The notes beneath the pieces are model-generated. The model did no database searches and had not been told where the DNA came from. It saw only the letters and a program-made list of their open reading frames with translations. A DNA stretch of 64,000 bases from Flavobacterium sp. SH_e (GTDB lineage Bacteria > Bacteroidota > Bacteroidia > Flavobacteriales > Flavobacteriaceae), in NCBI RefSeq assembly GCF_025717045.1, contig NZ_JAOVZN010000001.1, positions 1 through 64,000 of the forward strand, given 5' to 3'. This document shows positions 8,894-17,460 of the stretch, one piece after another; the stretch's first letter is position 1; the number at the start of each line of letters is the position of its first letter. A program made the translations under genes and the position numbers.

Positions 8894-9799
8894 TTATAAT
8901 TCAAAACTTACGCCATCATCTCCTAAAAGCACATTTGGAAACACAGTTTCTGCCTCTTTCTTAAATGGCTCTATTCCATCATAACGTGTTGAATAATGTC
9001 CCAAGATTAATTGTTTCACATTCGCTTTTAAAGCAATATTTGCAGCTTCTTTTGCAGTCGAATGCAATGTTTTTTCAGCCAATCTCGCTTCCGACTCTAA
9101 AAAGGTAGATTCATGGTATAAAACATCCACATTCTGAATAATTGGAATTACTTCTTCGTTGTAAACCGTATCAGAACAGAATGCATAACTTTTTGTTGGC
9201 GGAGGATCAAAAGTAAGTTTTTGGTTTTCAACAACAGTTCCGTCGTCAAGCGTAATATCACTTCCGTTTTTTATTTTTTGGTAATAAGCCACATGAATGT
9301 TATAACGTTGGACTGCTTCAACATCAAGTTTTCTTTCGTCTGGTTTTTCCTGAAACAGAAAACCATTTGTATAAACACGATGCTTTAACGGAATCGTTTT
9401 TACAATCACCTTTTTATCTTCAAAAACAACTTCGCTTTCTTTTGATTCTAATTCGTGAAAAAACAAAGAATAAGTTGTCCAAGATTCAGTCAATTTCAAT
9501 TGAAGTAAAATCAATTCCTTAATTCCTTTTGGGCCATAAACATGCAAATCGGTTGTCCTTCCTAAAAGAGAAAAAGTAGAAATCGTTCCAATTAATCCGT
9601 ACAAATGATCACCATGAAGATGGGAAATAAAAATGTGATTGATTTTTGAGAATTTAATCTTATTCTTTCGAAGCTGAACTTGAGTACCTTCTCCGCAATC
9701 AATCAAAAACAGTCGATTTTTAATTTCTAGAACCTGCGAAGTCGGATTAGTAAGTGTTCTCGGAGTTGCGGCGTAACAGCCAAGTATAGTTAATTTCAA
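8894..9799 (-). CDS. rnz: Ribonuclease Z
   Basis: A 301-residue metallo-beta-lactamase-fold endonuclease that removes tRNA 3' trailers. The zinc motif SHLHGDH is near residue 63, with further ligands in CSDTVY and in the C-terminal ILGHYSTRY. Length and motif order fit the ElaC/RNase Z family. The next gene upstream, 95 bp away on the same strand, is a small STAS-like protein commonly paired with rnz in flavobacteria. A palindromic repeat fills the gap. Confidence 0.95.
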   Translation of the reverse strand: MKLTILGCYAATPRTLTNPTSQVLEIKNRLFLIDCGEGTQVQLRKNKIKFSKINHIFISHLHGDHLYGLIGTISTFSLLGRTTDLHVYGPKGIKELILLQLKLTESWTTYSLFFHELESKESEVVFEDKKVIVKTIPLKHRVYTNGFLFQEKPDERKLDVEAVQRYNIHVAYYQKIKNGSDITLDDGTVVENQKLTFDPPPTKSYAFCSDTVYNEEVIPIIQNVDVLYHESTFLESEARLAEKTLHSTAKEAANIALKANVKQLILGHYSTRYDGIEPFKKEAETVFPNVLLGDDGVSFEL

Positions 9800-9802
9800 T
9801 TT

Positions 9803-9884
9803 ATTGTTTATTCGTTTATTTGGTAAATCGTTTAATCGTCTAAAATTACATCAAATCTATTAAACGGTTAAACGAATAAACAAT
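9803..9884. repeat. Palindromic intergenic repeat upstream of rnz
   Basis: Perfect 16-bp inverted arms (9803-9818 and 9869-9884) flank a 50-bp centre that itself holds TTTAATCG-like units. It is one of three palindromes in consecutive gaps of this gene group. Confidence 0.75.
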
Positions 9885-9894
9885 TAAATCAATT

Positions 9895-10227
9895 TTAGAA
9901 TCCTAAATCTCTTTCGATTTCTTCCATTTCGATAATATCATGTGCTTCCAAAAGTGAAGGAACGACTGCTAATTTATCTGAAATAGCATTAAAATCAAGG
10001 TCTGTTGCAACAATTACAAACGATTTTTTTGCTTTTTTCTGAAGCTTAGAAAGCGGTAAAAAAGCTTTTAAATCTTTTTCTGTAATCGTAGTATCTGCTG
10101 ATAAATCGATTATGACATTTTGTTTTTCAAAGGTTTTAAACTGTTGCGTTACTTTTTCCAAGAAAGCGTTTACATCTCCTTGAGTATCTTTAATAGTAAC
10201 GGTATGTCCTTTTTGATCTACTTTCAT
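9895..10227 (-). CDS. Small STAS-like protein next to rnz
   Basis: A 110-residue soluble protein without signal peptide or membrane segment. The pattern of a beta strand, helices, VIIDLS strand, LKAFLPLSKLQKKAKKSF and VIVATD strand resembles the STAS (anti-sigma antagonist) fold, but I see no clear phosphorylatable Ser in the usual place. Homologues next to rnz are sometimes labelled ribonuclease Z by proximity; it has none of the catalytic motifs. Function unknown. Confidence 0.65.
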   Translation of the reverse strand: MKVDQKGHTVTIKDTQGDVNAFLEKVTQQFKTFEKQNVIIDLSADTTITEKDLKAFLPLSKLQKKAKKSFVIVATDLDFNAISDKLAVVPSLLEAHDIIEMEEIERDLGF

Positions 10228-10283
10228 TTTATAATTTTATGGGGCTTATATTTGTTTATGCTAATTTACTAAGTTTTTTTTGT

Positions 10284-10515
10284 TGTTTCAAGTTTCAGGT
10301 TTCAGGTTCTTTACTTAAAGTTTGATTTTAACGCAAAGCACGCTAAGTTTTTTTATCAGTTACTTCTAGAACCTGCAAAGTTCGCAAAGCTAAATCTACA
10401 CAAAGCTTTGCGAACTTTACATATTTATTAAGTTTCGCTTGTTATAAAACTTAGCGTGCTTTGCGGTAAAAAAATATCATGTCCAACAATAACTTGAAAC
10501 ATTAAACTTGAAACA
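10284..10515. repeat. Three-layer nested palindrome between the STAS-like gene and pyrB
   Basis: Three inverted repeats are nested concentrically: 12-bp arms TGTTTCAAGTTT (10284-10295 / 10504-10515), 21-bp arms containing GCAAAGCACGCTAAG with one mismatch (10331-10351 / 10446-10466), and a perfect 15-bp inner pair AAAGTTCGCAAAGCT (10377-10391 / 10404-10418). The whole 291-bp gap is essentially this structure, with no coding potential. Confidence 0.8.
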
Positions 10516-10518
10516 AAA

Positions 10519-11445
10519 CTATTGAATTTTAGAAGCCAATAAATAAATAACCGCCATTCTAATCGCAACCCCATTCTCCACCTGATTCAAAATAACCGAA
10601 TGATCAGAATCGGCCACTTCAGAAGTAATTTCTACTCCTCTATTAATTGGTCCTGGGTGCATGATTACGATTTCTTTTCCAAGAGAATCTAATAATGGTT
10701 TATCAACTCCGTATTGCTGTGCGTACTCACGTGTCGATGGGAAGAAATTCACATCCATACGTTCGTTTTGTACACGAAGCATATTCGCAACGTCGCACCA
10801 TTCTAAAGCTTTTCGCAAATTTGGTTCAACCGTAACTCCAAGCGATTCAATATATCTCGGAATCAACGTTTTTGGTCCGCAAACTTTTACTTCTGCGCCT
10901 TGCATCTGCAAAGCATATATATTTGAAAGCGCTACACGCGAGTGCAGAATATCGCCTACAATAACTACTTTTTTTCCAGCAACATCACCCAATTTTTCTC
11001 TGATAGAATAACTGTCCAATAAAGCTTGAGTTGGATGCTCATGTGCTCCGTCTCCTGCGTTTACGATGCTTGCTTTGACATTTTTAGATAAAAAATAAGC
11101 CGCTCCGGGATTAGAGTGGCGCATTACAACCATATCTACTTTCATCGAAAGGATATTGTTTACAGTATCAATCAAGGTTTCTCCTTTTTTAACCGATGAC
11201 TGAGCTGCAGAAAAACTGATCACATCAGCAGATAAACGTTTCTGCGCTAATTCGAAAGAGAGTTTGGTTCTGGTACTGTTTTCGAAGAAAATATTGGCAA
11301 TGGTAATATCTCGTAATGAAGGAACTTTTTTAATTGGTCTATTAATGACTTCTTTAAAATGATCTGCCGTTTCAAAAATCAGGTTAATATCATTCTCGTT
11401 GATATATTTGATTCCTAATAAATGATCTACGCTTAATTCTTTCAT
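10519..11445 (-). CDS. pyrB: Aspartate carbamoyltransferase catalytic subunit
   Basis: A 308-residue enzyme that forms N-carbamoyl-aspartate in de novo pyrimidine synthesis. The carbamoyl-phosphate loop FENSTRTKLSFE (S57-T58-R59-T60), the HPTQALLDSYSI segment (80s-loop region and beyond) and the C-terminal PGPINRGVE aspartate-binding loop are all intact. No regulatory subunit pyrI is nearby. It lies just downstream of pyrR on the same strand, with a 185-bp repeat-filled gap, so the two are probably co-regulated by pyrimidine supply. Confidence 0.96.
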   Translation of the reverse strand: MKELSVDHLLGIKYINENDINLIFETADHFKEVINRPIKKVPSLRDITIANIFFENSTRTKLSFELAQKRLSADVISFSAAQSSVKKGETLIDTVNNILSMKVDMVVMRHSNPGAAYFLSKNVKASIVNAGDGAHEHPTQALLDSYSIREKLGDVAGKKVVIVGDILHSRVALSNIYALQMQGAEVKVCGPKTLIPRYIESLGVTVEPNLRKALEWCDVANMLRVQNERMDVNFFPSTREYAQQYGVDKPLLDSLGKEIVIMHPGPINRGVEITSEVADSDHSVILNQVENGVAIRMAVIYLLASKIQ

Positions 11446-11630
11446 TGTGTGTGTTTATATGTTTAATCGTTGAATTGTTTAATCGTTTTTTTAATGTTTA
11501 ACCGTTTATTTGTTTAATTGTTTAATCGTCTGCTTTGCGATTTAACGGTTCAACTAATTTTAAAATTTGTTAAATTATTTAATCGAAATAAATCGATTAA
11601 ACAATTAACCGATTACACGATTAACCAAAT
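11446..11630. repeat. Repeat-filled gap between pyrB and pyrR
   Basis: The gap consists of GTTTAATCG-type units on the left side and their complements (CGATTAAACAATTAACC) on the right, making a loose large palindrome like that at 9803-9884. It has no ORF. A role as pyr leader or attenuator is possible but not shown. Confidence 0.6.
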
Positions 11631-12170
11631 TTAATTCGTCACTAGGTGAACAACATCTTCACCATCATTTTCTTTCCAGCTTACAATTACTTTTTCACCA
11701 TTAATAGCATCTACCTGACGGCCTCTATAATCGGGTTGAATTGGTAAATGACGGCTGAAACGTCTGTCTATTAAAACTAACAATTCAATTTCTGAAGGTC
11801 TTCCAAAAGATTGAATGGCTGTTAGCGCCGAACGAATGCTTCTTCCAGTAAACAAAACGTCATCAATAAAAATGACTTTTTTGTCTTCGACTATAAAATT
11901 GATTTGGGTTTTATTGGCTTCAAGCGGTTTATCAGTACGACGGAAATCATCTCTAAAAAAAGTGATGTCCAGATATCCTAAAGAGATTTCAGGAACCTTG
12001 TATTCGTTTTCTAATATTTGTTTTAAACGTTCAGCTAAAAAAACACCTCTCGGCTGAATTCCAACTAAAATAGTTTCAGAGAAATCAAGATGTTTTTCGA
12101 TTAACTGACAAGCCAAACGATGGAGTATGATAGTAACTTCTTTCGAATTAAGTAATACTTTTTGACTCAT
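11631..12170 (-). CDS. pyrR: PyrR-type bifunctional regulator / uracil phosphoribosyltransferase
   Basis: I start at 12170 (MSQKVLL), giving 179 residues, because a -7 box at 12195-12202 overlaps the alternative ATG at 12197. The type I PRTase fold is clear, with the PRPP loop VIFIDDVLFTGRSIRSAL, an early VGIQPRGVFLAERL loop and LVLIDRRFSRHLPIQPDYRG typical of PyrR. In Firmicutes PyrR binds pyr mRNA and controls attenuation, and it has weak UPRTase activity. Whether this homologue regulates pyrB, the next gene downstream, is inferred from position. Confidence 0.9.
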   Translation of the reverse strand: MSQKVLLNSKEVTIILHRLACQLIEKHLDFSETILVGIQPRGVFLAERLKQILENEYKVPEISLGYLDITFFRDDFRRTDKPLEANKTQINFIVEDKKVIFIDDVLFTGRSIRSALTAIQSFGRPSEIELLVLIDRRFSRHLPIQPDYRGRQVDAINGEKVIVSWKENDGEDVVHLVTN

Positions 12171-12194
12171 AAGTGATTGTAATGTTTGGTTGCG

Positions 12195-12202
12195 CAAATA
12201 TA
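12195..12202 (-). promoter_or_regulatory. -7 box before pyrR
   Basis: TATATTTG on the minus strand matches TAnnTTTG. No good -33 element is visible. It places transcription start around 12188 and excludes the longer pyrR reading. Confidence 0.5.
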
Positions 12203-12409
12203 CGGAATCTGATTTTATTTGTTGGGGTGTTGGGGTTGGAAATATTTTTTGAATAATTTAGAAATCAATCTAGACATTTTTTTATTTCTAAACAAAATCT
12301 TACTTTTCTTGTTTTGTTCTTTAATTTAAAGACATATTTTAGCAAAAGAAAATAACTGGAGAAATCTAAAATATAATTTAAAAGATTAATCCATCATTTT
12401 AAATTTTAC

Positions 12410-13162
12410 ATGAATAACGAAATACAATTAGAAATAGATCGTCATAACAAAATTTGCAACTCTTTCTCTGATAGCATCATTTTTTCAATTTTCAACTACC
12501 AAAGAGGTCCTCTTGATTTCAAAGATAATTTCTTTCTAAGAGTAAGTGATGAATTTATTGAAACATTATCAGCTATTGAAATTTTAATGAAAAATGGATA
12601 TAGAAATCAATGTAGAAGAGAATGCCGTTTTATTATTGAGCTAGCAATAAAAGCAGCATATATCAACCAACAAAATAGCAACTTAGATTTTGAAATTCAA
12701 ATCAAAAACTTTCAAGATTTACTAAAAGATCCTGGAATTACAATAATAAAAAAACTAAAATATCCCTTCTTTCAAAATGATCAAAATCTAATTGATGAAT
12801 TTTCTTTAGAAGTCAGACGTATGTACGGAAATCTTTGTAAATATGTTCACACCTCACCTGATCAGTTAAAAGAAAAAATACAAATTGCACAAGACCGAAC
12901 GGAATTAGGAAAATTAACTCTTGAAGAATATAAAATACTAAATGACGAACTTGGAAAAACCTTTTCATACATAACGGTTTTATTATTTAATTCTATGCCT
13001 CAATATGTTGTGGGAGATTATTTAGAACCGAGAAAAGATGATTATTATTTTAATAAATCTAAATTCGTTATGAAAATAGATGAAGAGTTTGATTACAAAC
13101 ACGAAAGAAAAGCCAATCTTGAAAAACTCAAAGAAAAAAGAAAAAAAGAGATTGAATTTTAA
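12410..13162 (+). CDS. Uncharacterised helical HEPN-like protein (island gene 1)
   Basis: A 250-residue predicted all-helical protein with no signal peptide and a Lys/Glu-rich C-terminus. The segment NGYRNQCRRECRFIIELAIK (63-82) and RMYGNLCKYVHTSP (137-150, His147) follow the pattern of hypothetical HEPN-superfamily proteins that carry a conserved YxxLxxYVH helix, but the canonical Rx4-6H spacing is absent. It begins a same-strand block: 25 bp to the second HEPN-like gene, which in turn overlaps a 46-codon ORF. A weak promoter candidate (TTTG 12313-12316, TATTTTAG 12335-12342, 18-bp spacing) precedes it. I do not recognise a specific function. Confidence 0.75.
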   Translation: MNNEIQLEIDRHNKICNSFSDSIIFSIFNYQRGPLDFKDNFFLRVSDEFIETLSAIEILMKNGYRNQCRRECRFIIELAIKAAYINQQNSNLDFEIQIKNFQDLLKDPGITIIKKLKYPFFQNDQNLIDEFSLEVRRMYGNLCKYVHTSPDQLKEKIQIAQDRTELGKLTLEEYKILNDELGKTFSYITVLLFNSMPQYVVGDYLEPRKDDYYFNKSKFVMKIDEEFDYKHERKANLEKLKEKRKKEIEF

Positions 13163-13187
13163 ATAAAAATATTAAGAAAGAAAAAAA

Positions 13188-13850
13188 ATGGAAACTACTA
13201 GAGCAAAGGTTATAGAAACAGCAGTAGGATTTGAAGAATCAATATCTCAATTACTTTCTTTATTATTAGAAATTGAGAAAGATAAATCTATATCATTTGG
13301 AAATAAAAACATGGCTTTAAGTTTTACTTCTAAAATAAATTTATTAGTAGATTTAAAATTCATTCCTAAGGAAATTTCTTCAGATTTTCAAATATTTGCA
13401 GAAATAAGAAACAAATTCGCCCATGTAGCTTATGTTGACAGCTTTATAAAATGTTTTGAATTAATACCAGATAAGAAAAATAACTTTTTAAAAAAAATGT
13501 CAGACGACATTTCACAGTTAGATAAAAACGATGAAGCCATTTATGAATCTTGTTTTGATCTCCTATGCTGGCAACTAAGCATCTGGCTAAGAGTTACTTT
13601 AAAAATGATATCAAACAAACAATCACAAGACTTAAAAAGAGTTGGTGCCATAGAAATGATAAGAAGCTTTTTACAATCTGACAAAGCAAAAAGAGAAAAA
13701 GAATTAGAAAGTTTTACGAAAACAATTCAGCCAATAATTGATCAAATTATACCTGATGAAGATTTTATGAATGAATACAATAAATTAGTAGAAGAAAATA
13801 AACAATCAAATGTCAAACCAGAAATTAATCAAAATCAAAAAACTAATTAA
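13188..13850 (+). CDS. HEPN/MltR-like protein with RNxxxH motif (island gene 2)
   Basis: A 220-residue helical protein. Residues about 15-85 resemble MltR-like HEPN proteins: a gap-free run of SQLLSLLLEIE, ALSFTSKINLLVDLKFIP and AEIRNKFAH. R74-N75 to H79 is a full R(polar)xxxH motif, which is catalytic in HEPN RNases such as the toxins of HEPN/MNT pairs. The C-terminal third is helical and charged. No nucleotidyltransferase (MNT) partner is present. RNase activity is an inference from one motif; a transcriptional-regulator-like MltR role is the alternative. The last 41 bp overlap the next ORF. Confidence 0.75.
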   Translation: METTRAKVIETAVGFEESISQLLSLLLEIEKDKSISFGNKNMALSFTSKINLLVDLKFIPKEISSDFQIFAEIRNKFAHVAYVDSFIKCFELIPDKKNNFLKKMSDDISQLDKNDEAIYESCFDLLCWQLSIWLRVTLKMISNKQSQDLKRVGAIEMIRSFLQSDKAKREKELESFTKTIQPIIDQIIPDEDFMNEYNKLVEENKQSNVKPEINQNQKTN

Positions 13851-13950
13851 AGAATTAGACAAAGGTGAAAAGTCTGGATTTCTAAAAAATTTTGACCGCA
13901 ATACCTTCATTAAAATTTTAAACGAAAAACATTCTAAATCCAAATCCTAA
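13810..13950 (+). CDS. 46-codon ORF resembling the C-terminal tail of a ParD antitoxin
   Basis: ATG at 13810, stop at 13948-13950, in a different frame from the gene whose 3' end it overlaps. The product contains LIKELDKGEKSGFLKNFDRN, then FIKILNEKH. This matches the toxin-binding tail of ParD-type antitoxins (L-x-x-GE-x-SG-x-x-x-x-FD) but has no ribbon-helix-helix DNA-binding half. It could be a relic of a ParD gene, or a stand-alone tail peptide translated by coupling from the upstream gene. No ParE toxin lies nearby. Confidence 0.5.
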   Translation: MSNQKLIKIKKLIKELDKGEKSGFLKNFDRNTFIKILNEKHSKSKS

Positions 13951-14028
13951 AACATTTCCAAAAAATTCTATAACACATTTTGCCTATTCCTGAAGTAATT
14001 TTAAGTATCAATTTAAAACATCAGAATC

Positions 14029-14202
14029 ATGCAAAATAAAATACTAAGATTGTTAATGGTATTTGTTATACTGTTTTCATTTTCAAGCTGTGAAGTTATT
14101 GGAGACATTTTTAAAGCCGGAATGGGATTCGGAATTTTTATCGTAATCTTTATCATTGCGATTATTATCTGGATTTTCGCTAAAATGTTCGGTAGCAAAT
14201 AG
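14029..14202 (+). CDS. 57-residue putative membrane lipoprotein
   Basis: A short ORF on the plus strand: signal segment ILRLLMVFVILFSF, lipobox FSSC (Cys21), the EVIGDIFKAGMGFGIF stretch and a single strongly hydrophobic helix ending IWIFAKMFG. Small proteins with this design recur in Flavobacteriia, often mislabelled in databases. It is followed 22 bp later by its own terminator (14225-14267). Role unknown; membrane location is inferred from sequence. Confidence 0.75.
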   Translation: MQNKILRLLMVFVILFSFSSCEVIGDIFKAGMGFGIFIVIFIIAIIIWIFAKMFGSK

Positions 14203-14224
14203 TAGCAAAATAAACAAATAAAAG

Positions 14225-14267
14225 ATCCCAAATTCCAATTTAAAACTTGGAGTTTGGGATTTTTTTA
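14225..14267 (+). terminator. Terminator of the 57-residue lipoprotein gene
   Basis: The stem ATCCCAAATTCCAA / TTGGAGTTTGGGAT (one G-T pair) has an 8-nt loop and is followed by seven T. Confidence 0.85.
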
Positions 14268-14281
14268 TCATTTAAAACAAA

Positions 14282-14337
14282 GTCCAATCTTTGTCGAGCT
14301 ACTTGCGAAGATTTCTCCCTTCGGTCGAAATGACAAA
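14282..14337. repeat. Single-armed copy of the GTCGAgATGACAAA dispersed repeat
   Basis: CCAATCTTTGTC ... TCTCCCTTCGGTCGAAATGACAAA parallels the right half of the inverted repeat at 17159-17262 (CCAATCTTTGTC ... TCTCCTTCGTCGAGATGACAAA). It has no coding potential and sits between two facing terminators. Confidence 0.6.
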
Positions 14338-14362
14338 CTATGCTTGAAAGATATAGAATAGA

Positions 14363-14402
14363 AAATCCCAAACTCCAATTTTAATTTGGAATTTGGGATT
14401 TT
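14363..14402 (-). terminator. Terminator of the ABC-F gene
   Basis: AAATCCCAAACTCCAA pairs with TTGGAATTTGGGATTT; on the minus strand it ends in a short T-run, 20 bp after the ABC-F stop. Its sequence is nearly the same as the hairpin at 14225. Confidence 0.75.
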
Positions 14403-14422
14403 AATATATTGGAATTTAAAGA

Positions 14423-16120
<1,698 letters not shown>

Positions 16121-16186
16121 TTATGCTGATGATGGGTTCTCGCAGAGTCGCAAAAGCGCAGAGAAGGAACTTTACATAGAAAATAA

Positions 16187-16281
16187 AACCATATAAGTGA
16201 TATAAGTTCATTTAAAACTAAACTTATAATTTCTGCTATAAGAAAAAAAACTTATAATCTCTTACATGAGCTTATATGGTT
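16187..16281. repeat. CTTATA-type inverted repeat
   Basis: Arms AACCATATAAG (16187-16197) and CTTATATGGTT (16271-16281) enclose further TATAAG / CTTATAAT copies. It lies just after the stop of the TlpA-like gene. Upstream (16085-16165) are GCAAAGG/CGCAGAG-type degenerate repeats. No coding potential. Confidence 0.6.
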
Positions 16282-16288
16282 AAAAAAA

Positions 16289-17062
16289 CTACATTTTACT
16301 TTCTTTCGCCAAAGCCACTTCAAGACTCTCAAAATTAGGAAGCACTTTTGCAATCATTCCTTCTTTGTTTAAAATAAAATGTGTTGGAAATGAATTCAAC
16401 TGCAAAGCATTATTCATATATTCTTTCATATCTGGAATTACAGAATATGAAAGTGGTTTTCTGGCTAAGAATGTTTTTAATTGTTCTGCTGAATCTTCGG
16501 CTAAACTCATAAAAACGATATCTTTTCTGTCTTTATATTCTTCAACTAGTTTGTTGACTTGAGGAAATTCTCTGATGCACGGCGTGCAGTGAATGTACCA
16601 GCATTTTATCACGATAATTTTCCCTTTCATGGATTCGTTGGTTACCAAATTTCCGTCTAAATCTTTAAATGAAAATTGCGGAAATGCTGTTCCTTCCATT
16701 TTATAATTTTTATAAGCATCAAATCCAATTTGATTGATTGTCGCTTTTATGCTTGTATCTGTTTTTGGCAGTATTTTGAAGAGTTTATAAACGTAAATAT
16801 CAGCTTCAGATTTTAATCGAATTGGTATGAAATTTCCGTTTGCTAATTGATCCAAAAAAGATTCTTTTGAGATTTCTTTTGAAGAAAAATCCAAAGCTGT
16901 AAAATCTCTGGAAAGCATAATGTTTTTACTTTGATAAGCAGACCAGTCTGTATATGATTTCTGAATTTGAACAGGATCTACTTCTGCTTTTCCGAATTTG
17001 TTTTGACTGAAAGAAGTAACAAAAATTAAAAATACGATTAAAATAGTGAATGATTTCTTCAT
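16289..17062 (-). CDS. TlpA-like thioredoxin-fold protein
   Basis: A 257-residue exported protein with signal peptide (cleavage near TSFSQ). The C-terminal half (about 120-250) is a redoxin/TlpA domain: FSFKDLDGNLV, the strand GKIIVIKCWYIHCTPCIREF with a CTPC active site, and SFPTHFILNKEG containing the cis-Pro. The N-terminal 100 residues are not recognised. It probably reduces or exchanges disulfides in envelope proteins. It is a single gene with a likely -7 box (TACTTTTG, 17096-17089). Confidence 0.85.
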   Translation of the reverse strand: MKKSFTILIVFLIFVTSFSQNKFGKAEVDPVQIQKSYTDWSAYQSKNIMLSRDFTALDFSSKEISKESFLDQLANGNFIPIRLKSEADIYVYKLFKILPKTDTSIKATINQIGFDAYKNYKMEGTAFPQFSFKDLDGNLVTNESMKGKIIVIKCWYIHCTPCIREFPQVNKLVEEYKDRKDIVFMSLAEDSAEQLKTFLARKPLSYSVIPDMKEYMNNALQLNSFPTHFILNKEGMIAKVLPNFESLEVALAKESKM

Positions 17063-17088
17063 GAAGTTTTATGCAATAATTCTGGGGT

Positions 17089-17122
17089 CAAAAGTACAAT
17101 TTTTAACCGCAAAGAACGCAAA
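17089..17122 (-). promoter_or_regulatory. Possible promoter of the TlpA-like gene
   Basis: TACTTTTG (17096-17089) fits the -7 consensus. TTTG at 17122-17119 is 22 bp upstream and lies in a GCAAAG repeat, so the -33 part is uncertain. Confidence 0.4.
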
Positions 17123-17158
17123 GGGTTTTCGCAAAGAACACAAAGTTTAAATTTTGTA

Positions 17159-17262
17159 TTTGTCATCTCGACGAAGGAGAGATCACACAAAAAAGTCCGC
17201 AAAGAAAATTTCCAATCTTTGTCCATTCGCTAGTGTGATCTCTCCTTCGTCGAGATGACAAA
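17159..17262. repeat. Perfect 30-bp inverted repeat with 44-bp loop
   Basis: The arm 17159-17188 (TTTGTCATCTCGACGAAGGA...) is the exact reverse complement of 17233-17262. A related single-armed copy lies at 14282-14337. Just upstream (17106-17146) are CCGCAAAGAACGCAAAG-type repeats. This fills most of the 398-bp gap between the TlpA-like gene and chiA; it looks like a MITE or REP-type element without a transposase. Confidence 0.8.
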
Positions 17263-17281
17263 ATTGTGTTTACTTTAATAC

Positions 17282-17312
17282 AAAAAAAACCCGACAATAA
17301 AATTGTCGGGTT
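17282..17312 (-). terminator. Terminator of chiA
   Basis: AACCCGACAAT pairs with ATTGTCGGGTT around a 3-nt loop; on the minus strand eight T follow. It lies about 150 bp after the chiA stop, with no other gene between. Confidence 0.85.
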
Positions 17313-17460
17313 CATAATGCGCTACCTGAGGCAAAAACCAAATAACAAATTACCTCAGTTCACAGCATTTGTTCGAAATAAAAATAGATTAAAACATAAA
17401 TAACCAAACTCAATTTTAACCATCCCAATTTTCTATTTCTAAGTTTTCAATCATTTTATA

